Shown one piece after another: positions 11,370 to 22,708 of a stretch of DNA of 64,000 bases. This stretch comes from Procambarus clarkii (lineage: Eukaryota > Arthropoda > Malacostraca > Decapoda > Cambaridae). The stretch lies in the NCBI RefSeq assembly GCF_040958095.1, contig NC_091198.1, positions 35,309,527 to 35,373,526 of the forward strand, given 5' to 3'. How positions within the stretch are numbered: position 1 is the first letter of the stretch; each line of letters opens with the position of its first letter. A program made the translations under genes and the position numbers. A model generated the notes under the pieces. The model was given only the letters and a program-made list of their open reading frames with translations. It made no database searches and was not told where the DNA came from.

Positions 11370-11605
11370 AAAGGGGTCCAATACCACCCACAGGATGGGT
11401 ATGAGGGTCACATCCACCCACAGGATGAGTATGGGGATCACATCCACCCACAGGAAGGGTATGGGGTCCAATACCACCCACAGGATGAGTATGGCGTCCA
11501 CTACAACCCACAGGATGGGTATGGGGCTCCAACCACCCATAGAATGGGTATGGGGCTCCAACCACAAATAAAATGGCTATAGGGTCCAATAACACCCACT
11601 GGATG
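11370..11605. repeat. Minisatellite in left arm (about 33-36 bp unit)
   Basis: Seven or so imperfect units built around ACCCACAGGATGGGTATGGG, open in several frames because of unit composition, which explains the short proline- and glycine-rich frames. The unit resembles the GGATGGGTATGGGGTGCATAATAAA end of the LINE-A 3' untranslated region and may have grown from it. Confidence 0.88.
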
Positions 11606-11629
11606 TTTAAGGCGTCCATTGCCGCGCGT

Positions 11630-12400
11630 CGAGCTCGAAAACCGCAGCATTCATCTCAGAACCATGCCTATTTCACACAGATTCCTTAATAAACGTAAGA
11701 GTTTTATATGTCACAAGAAAGATAGAAATATAAGCTTCATTCTAAATACCTTACCATGGGCATATTTAAATTTAAAGCGAAGATACGTGTACTTTTATAA
11801 TAGCCGAGCTTTAACCCCGGACAGATTGATCGACCGAGCAACTCTCTCTCAGAACAATGTTTATTTCACGTGAATTCGTTAATAAACATATATGTTTTAT
11901 ATGTCTCAAGAAAGGCAGACATATAAGCTTCACTTTAAACACTTTACCATAGACATATTTAAAGTTCTAATGAAGATACATGTATTTTAAAAATTACGGA
12001 GCTCCCACCCCGTACAGACTGAACGACAGAGCAACTCTCTCTCAGATCAATGTTTATTTCACGTAAATTCGTTAATAAACACAAATGTTTTATATGTCTT
12101 AAGCAAGATAGAAATAAGAGCTTCATTTTCAATACATTACAATAGACATATTTATAGCTCAAGTGAAGATACATATGTTTTTATAGTAGCGCTCAGTAGC
12201 TTGTCGGGCATGGAGTGCAGACGCCTACGCACTTGCCGATATATTGTATAATTATCAAAGATACGCTAATAAAGCCTAAAATCTTATATGCCTCCAGAAA
12301 GACCGAGATATGAACATTATTATGATTTCACCAAATGAAATATATCATGTTCGAGAACAAAGATATATCAATTTTAAATTAAGTTTCGACTCTTGCTCGG
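11630..12400. repeat. Degenerate satellite units (about 180-200 bp) in left arm
   Basis: At least three diverged tandem units, each with an AATAAACN...GTTTTATATGTC core, an AAGCTTCA segment, an ATAGACATATTT segment and a GCAACTCTCTCTCAGA segment. AAGCTTCA-like segments fall near 11733, 11935 and 12119. A fourth, more diverged unit follows to about 12400, and others occur at 13500-13790. No coding capacity. Confidence 0.75.
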
Positions 12401-13059
12401 GCGAGAGAGAGGGAGCGACTCTCGCCCCATCTATTGGAGATTCTGTCCACTAAAGACCCAAAGCTACTCAAACCCTCCTAGCATTATTTAAGTAATGAAG
12501 TAATATGGTATATTTACTATAATGTGGGTGCTGAATGCAGAACATGAGAAAACATATATTTACTCCAAACTAAAATAATTTCATTATGAAATAAGTAAAT
12601 AAGTAGCATCAAAGGAAGTCGACGGTCCAAGCGTCAATGTTGTGGAACGACTTATCCAAGATATATCGTTGTTTGGAAAGTGTTTGTTGGCATATCCAGT
12701 TGTCGCACTTCTCTGCACAAATTATCACAAATTTAAATTATAATGTTAACAAGTAGAATACGTATTTTTAATAAAATCTAACATAGCTAGCCAGAAAACA
12801 TTTAACATTTATTAAAAAAATATATGTTTGGAAGTTAAATCGACTTCATAGGACAATAGTGTTGTTATATATACTCGTTATTCGTTGACATGCGTTCGCT
12901 ACTTAAACTACCATGTACTGTACTTATGTAAAATCTCCCATGTCTCTTCGCTCATCTCACCGAACCCTACAGGCTTTGTGATATATTGCTTAATTAATTG
13001 AGATTCACAAATAAAGCTTATAATTGTATATGTTATAAAAAAGGCAGAGCTTATTTTAG

Positions 13060-13330
13060 TTCATTTATTATGCACCCCATACCCATCCTATGGGCGATAG
13101 TGGAGTGTTATAGAGGCGCATAATGGGCTCAGGGACTGAGCCCCACAATTCATATAGCCAAGGAAGTTATAATCTTGATAAGCTAGTTACAAAAGTCAAT
13201 GCACATTGTCACATCAACAATGGGCTCGAGACCGACCACAAGTAAAGTTTATAATTTAAGCAACTGACATATATGGAGGGCTAGTGTCACAATTGATTTG
13301 TTTATCCTACACATAACCCCCTCTCCCCCA
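13060..13330 (-). repeat. LINE-A-type 3' tail in left arm
   Basis: Starts TTATTATGCACCCCATACCC on the plus strand, which is the mirror of the GGGTATGGGGTGCATAATAA end of LINE-A. Its mirror copy lies in the right arm at about 25760-26030. It holds no coding sequence. Confidence 0.75.
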
Positions 13331-13519
13331 TCCAATGGGCAGCGGTGGATAGGTTACAATCAAGTCGTTTTTTGCGTTTTATTCAGAGATTAGATCTTAT
13401 TGGGTGAGGAAAGATATTCATATTTTAAAGAAGGCTTCTTGGCTGATGCTCTCCATTGATGGAAAATATACAACCTTTTGAAAATCAATGTTAGTTTGAT
13501 CTAGATATTGTAATTAACG

Positions 13520-14025
13520 AAAGTATTTATGTCATCTGAAAGGTAGAAATATAGGCTACATCTAAAATCCTTTGTCATAAATATAACTGAAGTGAAAACG
13601 AAGATATATGCGTTTTGATAGTTACTTGATGGCTTGCTCTGAGAGTGTGAAGCCCTGCACACCAGCCAATAAATTGTATAATTAGTTTCCATATATTTTA
13701 ATTAATCTTAAAAATCTATATGTCAGAAGAAAGGAAGATGTAGCCGTTAATGTGACAACATTTAAAAATATATATATCTTAAGTTAAATAAATAATATCA
13801 CCTTATCGCCGGTGTCCGGACACATGAAAATTACCTAGGTATCAGTATCCAGCCAGGCGGGGATCACAGGCTGCACAATACTGATAAATTATGTAATGCA
13901 CTACTTGTGGTCCATCTCGAACCCATTTATGATGTGACGACTTATAGTGAATTTTGTAACTAGCTCATCAAGATTGTAACTTGCTTAGCTAAATGATTTG
14001 TGGGGTTCGGTCCATTCATTTTCTT
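13520..14025. other. Inner flank of left arm: satellite remnants and LINE-A tail piece
   Basis: 13520-13795 continues with one or two diverged satellite units like those in the arm. About 13896-14012 is a plus-strand piece of the LINE-A 3' untranslated repeat (ACTTGTGGTCCATCTCGAAC), placed head to head with the minus-strand LINE-A fragment that begins at 14026. No gene seen. Confidence 0.6.
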
Positions 14026-15070
14026 TCTTTATTATGCACCCCATAATACACATCCCGTGGGCGGTGGTGTAAAGGATTACAGAGGCACATAATCGGTTCA
14101 GGAACTGAACCCTCTAGTTCGTTTAGCTAAGCAAATAACAATCTTTTGACGCTAGTTACAAAATTATTAATGTACACATACTTATGCATACATGTACATA
14201 TCCATACGTATACATATATACATACACATACATATTTAATCACCACCACAAATACACACATCAGTAATCTTTTGTGTCACAAGTGATTCAACAAGAGGCT
14301 CACAACAGTCACTATACAAGGTACTTTACATTTATGGTGAGTCACACAGTTACTAGTCTTGCTGCACACCCACCCAACTGGGCGGCAGCTTTACAGTCAT
14401 GTGCTCCACACCCACCCAACTGGGCGGCAGCTTTACAGTCATGTGCTCCACACCCACCCAACTGGGCGGCAGCTTTACAGTCATGTGCTCCACACCCACC
14501 CAACTGGGCGGCAGCTTTACAGTCATGTGCTCCACACCCACCCAACTGGGCGGCAGCTTTACAGTCATGTACTCCACACCCACCCAACTGGGCGGCAGCT
14601 TTACAGTCATGTGCTCCACACCCACCCAACTGGGCGGCTGCTTTACAGTCATGTGCTCCACACCCACCCAACTGGGCGGCTGCTTTACAGTCATGTGCTC
14701 GACACCCACCCAACTGGGCGGCAGCTTTACAGTCATGTGCTCAACACCCACCCAACTGGGCGGCAGCTTTACAGTCATGTGTATGCATTACCTACAGTAT
14801 TTCGCTAAGATTTCGGGCAGCACATCATTATGAATGAAGTACTTACACATTTCATGGACACTATTGATGTTGTTATCTTTAAATTCCGCGATTTTTCACA
14901 TTCCATTATATAATGACTCAAAGTATGCGAATAGTTCTGCTGACAGAGTTTACATTTAGTCAAATCTAGATCATCAGATGTTACAAACTTCCAGAGGTAC
15001 TTGTAGCCGAGCCTAAACCTAGCAGTGGTAACATCTAGAAGTCTGCTAACATTATTGGATGACCCATAGA
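14026..15070 (-). mobile_element. LINE-A fragment: 3' untranslated region and C-terminal coding end
   Basis: 14900-15070 on the minus strand matches the zinc-tail region of LINE-A ORF2 (compare 7730-7870, around a phrase for YKYLWQF-like residues). Downstream of it, towards 14026, lies a long 3' untranslated region with a 42-bp minisatellite, ending in GGGGTGCATAATAAAG. The fragment is 5' truncated and cannot code for an enzyme. Confidence 0.78.
14360..14785. repeat. 42-bp minisatellite, ten units
   Basis: About ten nearly identical 42-bp units with the core CACCCACCCAACTGGGCGGC. Forty-two is a multiple of three and the unit lacks stops in several frames, so many frames stay open on both strands and read as 14-residue repeats (for example APHPPNWAAALQSC). 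It sits within a LINE-A 3' untranslated region, so none of these frames is likely to be a protein. It is not a CRISPR array, because there are no variable spacers. Confidence 0.93.
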
Positions 15071-15505
15071 CGAGCGATTCATCAAAGTTTATACAATATT
15101 GTGAAATTGAGAGTCAGTGTAGTAACATAAATTGGTAAATAATAAATATTGTAAGTTAAGAATCTGATGCATGTGTGTGTGTTGGGGGGGGGGGGGGGGC
15201 GGGGGTTATACCCTTGGTAAGCGAGAGTGGAAAGTAACCTTAGACGTACTGTGGTCAATGTGGAGGGGGAGGGGGAGGGAGGGTGGGAGAGTCAAATCCA
15301 CCCTCCAACATCTGGACATAGTACCAGCAGCCTCCACAACACTCCATCAGCCTCCAGCTGATGCTTGTAGATGCCTCATCTAACCTCACCTATGTCACAC
15401 ATTAACCTACAGTTCCTGTGATATTTAAACTCCTCATCACAGTGGCGTCTCACCAATATAAACTGTATTGGATTTTGTCCCGAAATAGCTATATGCTGAC
15501 TGGAT
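15071..15505. other. Non-coding stretch with a G-run
   Basis: After the LINE-A fragment comes AT-rich sequence, a GTGTGT plus G17-like run near 15174-15205, purine-rich DNA to about 15290, and then unique sequence up to the TATG microsatellite. No domain-bearing frame is present. Confidence 0.6.
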
Positions 15506-15997
15506 GTGTATGTATGTATGTATGTATGTATGTATGTATGTATGTATGTATGTATGTATGCATGCATGCATGCATGTATGTATGTATGTATGTATGTATG
15601 TATGTATGTATGTATGTATGTATGTATGTATGCATGTATGTATGTATGTATGCATGTATGAATGGATAGATGTATGTATGTACGTATGCATGCATGTATG
15701 TATGCATGCATGTATGTATGCATGCTTGTATGTATGTATGTATGTATGTATGTATGTATGTATGTATGTATGTATGTATGTATGTATGTATGTATGTTTG
15801 TATGTATGTATGTATGTATGTATGTATGTATGTATGTATGTATGTATGTATGTATGTATGCATGTATGTATGTATGGATAGATGGATGGATGTATGTATG
15901 TACGCATGCATGCATGTATGTATGTATGTATGTATGTATGTATGTATGTATGTATGTATGTATGTATGTATGTATGTATGTATGTATGTATGTATGT
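15506..15997. repeat. (TATG)n microsatellite, left part
   Basis: Almost 500 bp of GTAT/ATGT units with occasional GCAT variants. It runs straight into the 5' LTR at 15998 and continues after the 3' LTR at 22015, so the LTR element was inserted into one large array. The long MYVC and YIHT reading frames here are microsatellite translations. Confidence 0.97.
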
Positions 15998-16687
15998 TGT
16001 GACGATAATCTCCTTCAAGAGATTGAGCCTGCTCTTCCCTCCAAAATTACGTCTTCACAATTATATAAAAAGACTATGGAAGAAATGTCCAACAACGACA
16101 ACAACACCAGCACCAGCAAGGCTTGCCAGGGTGAGCAGAAACGTATGCAACCAGCCACCTGTTCGAACTCCAACCACCAAACTACCCGTTGATCGCTACG
16201 GCTCCGCTGATTGGTCGCCGGTCTGGCTGCACCTGCACTCGCCCCCAATACTACCTGATGTCTGGGGTCGCCCCAACATCAGTCTTCAGAATGTTCCGTG
16301 CTTTCGTAGCCAGCACTCCTCCCAGCTAGACGTTAGCGTGTACTGAGAGAGGTGGTGGCTTTAAGCCAATATTCCAGCACCTCCCACTTAACCTTTGTGT
16401 TGCACTTCTTGTTATTTTGCCTTAACGTAACTTTTCATTGTGTCATTTAAGTATTCTTATTATTTTGATTCATTGATTTTATTATACATATTTGTTTGTC
16501 CATATTTTCATGTTTTGATTTATTTAACGTAATTAAAATTTCATTGTTAAAGTTTACTTGTGTTTTGTGTGTCTTCTCCTTACCTTACCACAGACGAAGT
16601 TCCAGTTTTTCTATTTTTTTTTATAACTATGTGACGAGGCCATACCCCTAGCCTTAAACAGCCGAACACCAACGCGTTACCGTCACA
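15998..16687 (+). repeat. 5' LTR (690 bp)
   Basis: Begins TGTGACGATAATCTCC and ends ACCGTCACA. It matches the 3' LTR at 21325-22014 at every position I compared. The second half is AT-rich, with pyrimidine runs. No clear TATA box was picked; AT-rich stretches near 16480-16560 could hold the promoter or polyadenylation site. Confidence 0.95.
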
Positions 16688-16693
16688 AGTTAT

Positions 16694-16712
16694 ATGGGGG
16701 CCTGTCCTAGGA
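16694..16712 (+). promoter_or_regulatory. Possible primer-binding region
   Basis: ATGGGGGCCTGTCCTAGG lies seven bases past the 5' LTR. Its TGGGGGC start recalls tRNA-Pro-type primer sites, but the rest departs from them and the spacing is larger than usual. A weak call. Confidence 0.3.
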
Positions 16713-17580
16713 GCCTCACTCAGGTACTGGTGCCAAGTGGTAATTTATGGTAAGCGTATTTAACTCTGTTAACGTAGCTTTACTATTTTTCATTCAATTT
16801 CATTTTTTATAAGGTGCGGTGTATTGTGCATTACGAGAGTAACATATAGTGAAGGTGAGACAACTTTGGATTACGTGGTGACTGTAGGCCTCAGTCATAC
16901 TCTTAATTGGTCATCTCTCCCTCCATGTTATTACTCGTATTTACCATCTATGTCCCTTGAATATTTCTCATTCTGACAGATCATCATATTGGTACCCTGG
17001 TACTGTGGTCTGCCCCGGGTCAAGAGTACCCAATCTTCTGCAATCTGACTGTAGGAGGACAAAGAGGGCCATAGTTCCTCTAGCTCGAACTTTAGTTGCT
17101 GAATTGGGACCTCAGCAGCAGTTCTCGTCACCAGTTGACACCTCGCACCCCTACACGTCAGTCAGAGATGATGATACATACAACGGTAGGGAATTAGCTT
17201 ATTTTTTCAGAGCACAAAAATTCGCTAATTCTGTAAGTATCATATTAAATTCAGTAGGAAAAACTTGCTTTATGTCCTATAGAGACTTGGCAAGGTATGC
17301 CTACATCCTTGGACTACCAATTTTACTTTTGAAGCATTTAACTGTTTCATTTGTTTTCGAAACTCTGTTTCATTTGTTAGTAGGATTTTCTTGCCCTTAT
17401 TCTCTTACATGAGTACCGGGTACAAGATTTCCTGCGCCCTTGATTTAATTTAATCATTTAATATCTTTCACTTAACGTTAATTGTTAAAGATCACACAGG
17501 ATAGGTACCAGTTGCCACGTTGTCCTGTTTCTGACATTTCATTATTGAACATTCGTGTACCTTTATTTGCTAATTTCACC

Positions 17581-20500
17581 ATGTTTCGTCTCCAAACTTT
17601 CCGTGCAAATCCAGCAGGTGAAATAGGGACTTTGAGTCGTGCCAAGAGGACTGAACTACAAACTCTTGCACATGAGTATCAACTAGAAGTTCCCTACCAA
17701 GCCAACAAAAATGACCTACACAACCTGTTGCTGGATTACTATTTAGAGCAAGGTAAGATAGACTCTGAAACTCATGAAACTTACTATATTGCAGATAAAA
17801 CTGATTTGGCAACGCTGAAACTCAAACTAGAGCTGGCCAAGATTGAACGTGAGCAGCAAAGGGAAGCCCTCGAACAACAAGAACGAGCTGCTGCCATACG
17901 AAGAGAGGAACAAGAACGAGAAATCACCCTCAGAGAACGTGAAGCTGCCTTGAGGAGAGAAGAACACGAACGTGGACTCGCCCTCCAGGAACGTGAGGTT
18001 GCACTACTCCAGGAGCGGGAACGAGTACAGCTTGAAACCAAACGACGCGAGTTGGAGATGCAACGCGAACATGACAAGCAACAAGCGACTCTGGCTCTAG
18101 AGTGTCGTCAACGGGAATACACGTTGGAAACTTCACACCTCGCTCAACGCCAGCAAGCTACTGCCAATCTTCCCGTCAGTTTTAATATATCACATGCAAG
18201 TAAGTTAATGCCATCCTTTGTAGAAGCAGAAGTTGATGTGTTCTTTACCACCTTTGAAACCCTTGCTAATCAACTCAGTTGGCCTGTCGACCAATGGGCC
18301 ACACTTCTCAGAGTCCATCTTACAGGTAGAGCTGCAGTCACACTCAGTACTTTGGCGTCTGAGAATGACTACTACACTCTGAAACAAGCAGTGTTGGACG
18401 CCTACCTCCTCTCTACTGAAAGTTATAGAAGGAAATTCCGTGACCACCTGAAGGCAAGTACCACTACCTTCCTCGAGTTTGCTAACACGAAACGGAGGTA
18501 TTTCATGAAATGGCTGGAAGCAGCACATGTCTCTACTTTTACAGAACTCGTCAACCTGATGCTTGTTGAAGAATTCTTGAGACGTGTGCCGCCTCCTGTC
18601 CGCCTCTACTTAGCAGATAAAGAAGAAACCGACTACCTGAAGTGTGCTAAGTCGGCTGACACTTACAGCCTCATCCACCGGCTGACACCTGAACCATCCT
18701 CCAGTAAGAAGTCGTGGTACAGTTACGAGAAGGTGAGCCCCGATCAAGCTGGTTCACAACTGTACTGCAAATATTGTAGACTCTATGGACATACCATAGA
18801 CAAGTGTGGTAAGTCTCAATACAAGGGAACCACTGACCAACAACGACCCAAACCAACTCCTCCTAAGTCCGGTAAGCCTGTGATGAATGTTGGTGTTGAT
18901 GTTAATGATCTTTCTCTTTTCAGTAACCACCTGTATACTGGAACTGTCTCTGCCAACGGTTCAAATCCGGAGGGACGTTTCAAATTGAAGATCTTGAGGG
19001 ACACAGCGGCTCTACAATCGATCATCTTGAAGTCGGCTGTGCCCAACATAGTCTACACCGGGGAAACGGTCTTCATCACTGACCTCACTGCTACTACTCC
19101 ATACCCTCTCGCCAGAGTCCACCTGGATTGTCCCTACGTGAACGGGGAAGTCCAAGTCGCCGTCAGGGAAAAGCCTTTTCCCATGCCTGGAGTGCAACTT
19201 CTCCTAGGCAACGACTTGGCAGAAGACCTGCAACCAACCAACCTGATCGTCATGGACAAACCCCAGGTGTGTAACTCTGTGCCAAGTAACCCTATTCTTG
19301 AGTATGTTCCAGCAGAGGTTCAAGAGAGTGAAGTTTCTCCTCCGGTTCTCGTGACCACCCGTGCACAAGCCGCACGTCCACAGCCAGCTGACTCTACTGC
19401 TACCGCTGTCCCTCAAGACCCTCAGAAACTACCCCCGCATCTGACCAAGTTGGAGTTCCGTAAGTTGCAGAGGGAAGATCTTACTTTAACACCATTGTTT
19501 TTCCAGGCTGAGACTCAACCCGACAGTATTCCTGGGTTCTTCCTAGAGAACGACTTGCTCTACCGCCGATATAGACCCAGTAAACTGAAGGAGGAGGACG
19601 ATTGGGCCAACACCGAACAACTTGTGATTCCCACCAGCCTGCGGCCCACTATTCTACACCTGGCCCACGGATCATTCTCCCACTACGGCTTCAACAAGAC
19701 TTACCATGGGATTCGTCAAGACTACTACTGGCCAGGTATGGTAAATAACGTCAAACAGTACGTAAAACAGTGTCATACATGTCAGATGGCAGGCAAACCG
19801 AACGTCTCCATTCCCAGAGCACCACTGATTCCCATACAGGTGCCTGCGGAACCTTTCCACAGACTCATAATAGACTGTGTTGGTCCTTTACCTCGGACCA
19901 GTTCAGGTAACGCCTACATCCTAACCATCCTGTGTCCTACCACCAGATTTCCCATAGCAGTTCCAGTGAAGAACATCACGGCTGCTACGGTTATCAAACA
20001 TCTATTGAAGATCTTCACTCAATACGGATTTCCCAGGGAGATTCAAAGTGACTGTGGCACCAACTTCACCAGTGATCTCTTCAAAAGGACACTGGAGGAG
20101 TTCAACATCAAACAGGTATTGTCCAGCCCCTATCATCCTGCTTCACAGGGTTCTCTTGAACGTAGTCATCAGACCATCAAAGCACTCTTGAAAAAGTTTT
20201 GTAGTGAAACCTCAAAGGATTGGGATAAGCAGATTGACCTAATAATGTGCATTTTCAGAAGTCTCCCCAATGAGTCCCTAGGAGTATCTCCTTATGAGAT
20301 GCTCTACGGCCGTAAGTGCCGTACTCCCCTTAAGGCTTTCAAAGACTCTCTCAGAGATGCCACCTTCAGTGAGCATCAGAATGTGCCCCAGTTTCTTCAA
20401 AACCTTCAACACATTCTAGAGAGAGTCCACCGCTTTGCTCATGATAATCTATTGAAAGCCCAGGTGAGAATGAAGACTCATTACGACCAGACCAGCAAAG

Positions 20501-21519
20501 TAAGAAAATTCAAGCCGGGAGACTTCGTCCTTGCTTATTTCCCTATCCCCGGTTCACCTTTACAAAACAGATTTTCAGGACCCTACTGCGTCAAAGAGTG
20601 CAGAAGCAACAACACATACGTCATAGAGACTCCAGATAGGCGGCGGAAGACCCAGCTGTGCCACGTCAACCTCCTGAAGCAATATAATGGTACTCCTCCC
20701 ACTGTCTTGATTAATTGTTCTACCTTCACAGAACCCTACATCCACAGTGAGACCATCCCGGCTTCTTCTCCCGAAAGCACTGACAAGGAGTCGGCGCTTT
20801 CTAATTCCAAAATCCTTAATGATCTTCCCAAATGCTTTCAGGATAATAATCGTGCTCCTATGCCCTCTTCTAATTCCACTCTCACCTCGTCAGATAAGCC
20901 CTTCATCCTCCATGTCGACGCCAATGGTACCGACGTGGGTGGTGTCGTGATGCAGCAACGAGGCGAGAAGAATACACCTGTCAGCGACTACTGCTACAAG
21001 GATCTACGGAACAATTGGCAAGGAGCTACTCTTCCTCATCCTGAAGCTTCAGCACTTCACTCCACACCTGAAAAGTGCTCGGTCCACCATCAACACGGAC
21101 CACACCACCCTACACCTCCTGCAGCACGCCCACTTCTCATCTCAACGTCTTCTACTATGGGCTTGCTACCTGCAGAAATTCAACCTGGAGACACGCTATA
21201 CCAAGAGTCTGACAACATCTTAGCCCATGATCTCTCCAGAGTTTATGAAGTAGAAGCGACTCCATCCATTACTCCACCACATAACGACGTACTTCTTCCA
21301 GAACCGCAGGCTTCGGGGGAGAGTTGTGACGATAATCTCCTTCAAGAGATTGAGCCTGCTCTTCCCTCCAAAATTACGTCTTCACAATTATATAAAAAGA
21401 CTATGGAAGAAATGTCCAACAACGACAACAACACCAGCACCAGCAAGGCTTGCCAGGGTGAGCAGAAACGTATGCAACCAGCCACCTGTTCGAACTCCAA
21501 CCACCAAACTACCCGTTGA
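17581..21519 (+). pseudogene. Gag-protease-integrase polyprotein with deleted RT
   Basis: The frame is open from 17482 to 21519; the ATG at 17581 is chosen because the conserved Gag start follows it. In order: a Gag N-terminus, a long Glu/Arg/Gln-rich coiled coil (about 17800-18150), a Gag core, a CKYCRLYGHTIDKC knuckle (about 18766-18807), a poorly conserved protease-like region (about 18960-19260), the integrase zinc domain (HLAHGSFSHYGF ... CHTC, 19657-19785), and the integrase core with Asp in IDCVGP, Asp in SDCGTN and Glu in LERSHQ. After the integrase tail (near 20700) comes a short spacer and then an RNase H start (ILHVDANGTDVGGV, about 20900). The RT that should lie between is missing. 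RNase H is frame-shuffled although the frame stays open into the 3' LTR. Confidence 0.85.
21312..21324 (+). promoter_or_regulatory. Polypurine tract
   Basis: TTCGGGGGAGAGT directly precedes the 3' LTR, as expected for the plus-strand DNA primer of an LTR retrotransposon. Confidence 0.7.
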
Positions 21520-22014
21520 TCGCTACGGCTCCGCTGATTGGTCGCCGGTCTGGCTGCACCTGCACTCGCCCCCAATACTACCTGATGTCTGGGGTCGCCC
21601 CAACATCAGTCTTCAGAATGTTCCGTGCTTTCGTAGCCAGCACTCCTCCCAGCTAGACGTTAGCGTGTACTGAGAGAGGTGGTGGCTTTAAGCCAATATT
21701 CCAGCACCTCCCACTTAACCTTTGTGTTGCACTTCTTGTTATTTTGCCTTAACGTAACTTTTCATTGTGTCATTTAAGTATTCTTATTATTTTGATTCAT
21801 TGATTTTATTATACATATTTGTTTGTCCATATTTTCATGTTTTGATTTATTTAACGTAATTAAAATTTCATTGTTAAAGTTTACTTGTGTTTTGTGTGTC
21901 TTCTCCTTACCTTACCACAGACGAAGTTCCAGTTTTTCTATTTTTTTTTATAACTATGTGACGAGGCCATACCCCTAGCCTTAAACAGCCGAACACCAAC
22001 GCGTTACCGTCACA
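21325..22014 (+). repeat. 3' LTR (690 bp)
   Basis: Same length and, as far as I compared by eye, same sequence as 15998-16687. The upstream reading frame runs about 195 bases into it before stopping. Confidence 0.95.
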
Positions 22015-22708
22015 ATGTATAGATGGATGGATGTATGTACGCATGCATGCATGTATGTATGTATTTATATATGCATGTATATACGCATGTATGTATGTAT
22101 TTATATACGCATGTATATATGCATGTATTTATATACGCATGTATGTATGTATGTATGGATGTACGCATGCATGTATGTATGTATGTATGTACGCATGTAT
22201 GTACGCATGTATGTATGTATGTATGTATGTATGTATGTATGTATGTACGTACGTATGTATGTATGTATGTATGTATGTATGTACGCATGTATGTATGTAT
22301 GTATGTATGTATGTATGTATGTATGTATGTATGTATGTATGCATGTGTGTATGTATGTATGTATGTATGTATGTATGTATGTATGTATGTATGTATGTAT
22401 GTATGGATGTACGCATGTATGTACACATGTATGTACGCATGTATGTACGCATGTATGTACGCATGTATGTACGCATGTATGTATGTATGTATATATGTAT
22501 GTATGTACGCATGCATGTATGTATGCATGTATGTATGTATGTATGTATGTATGTATGTATGTATGTATGTATGTATGTACGCATGTATGTATGTATGTAT
22601 GTATGTATGTATGTATGTATGTATGTATGCATGTGTGTATGTATGTATGTATGTATGTATGTATGTATGTATGTATGTATGTATGTATGTATGCATGTGT
22701 GTATGTAT
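22015..22708. repeat. (TATG)n microsatellite, right part
   Basis: About 690 bp of TATG units with GCATG, TATA and ACGC variants, the continuation of 15506-15997 beyond the LTR element. Variants are denser near its left end. Confidence 0.96.

Larger units (their letters stand above)
10793..13519 (+). repeat. Left terminal inverted arm
   Basis: About 2727 bp, the reverse complement of 25569-28294 with only scattered differences seen by eye, for example TATAGCCATT versus TATACCCATT in the mirror, and a small indel near 13504. From outside inwards: about 570 bp of AT-rich unique DNA, a 33-36-bp minisatellite (11370-11605), degenerate satellite units (11630-12400), AT-rich sequence and a LINE-A-type 3' tail (13060-13330). 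No convincing gene. The similarity between arms suggests recent origin or gene conversion. Confidence 0.93.
15998..22014 (+). mobile_element. Ty3/gypsy-like LTR retrotransposon, RT-less, identical LTRs
   Basis: A 6.0-kb element with 690-bp direct LTRs at both ends, termini TGTGACG...CGTCACA, and a 4-bp ATGT target duplication (15994-15997 and 22015-22018), although the TATG array makes that duplication weak evidence. The inside codes for Gag, a protease-like region, integrase and a disordered RNase H remnant, but no RT. Having integrase before RNase H is unusual for Ty3/gypsy and matches the order reported for Gmr1-type elements. The identical LTRs imply a very recent insertion, so enzymes supplied by another copy probably moved it. 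Confidence 0.88.

Noticed and set aside
11347..11619. Small Pro/Gly/His-rich frame in the left arm and its twin at 27468-27740
   Set aside because: Translation of a minisatellite in the inverted arms; overlapping frames on both strands are equally open.
14342..14837. Possible repeat protein (APHPPNWAAALQSC units) or CRISPR-like array
   Set aside because: It is a pure 42-bp minisatellite without variable spacers, open in many frames at once, and lies in a LINE 3' untranslated region.
15376..16018. Long frames reading MYVC or YIHT repeats on both strands
   Set aside because: Translations of the TATG microsatellite; the lack of stops follows from unit composition.
16957..17412. A 151-codon frame between the 5' LTR and Gag
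   Set aside because: No domain; it lies in the leader of the LTR element and has no similarity to Gag. Most likely non-coding.
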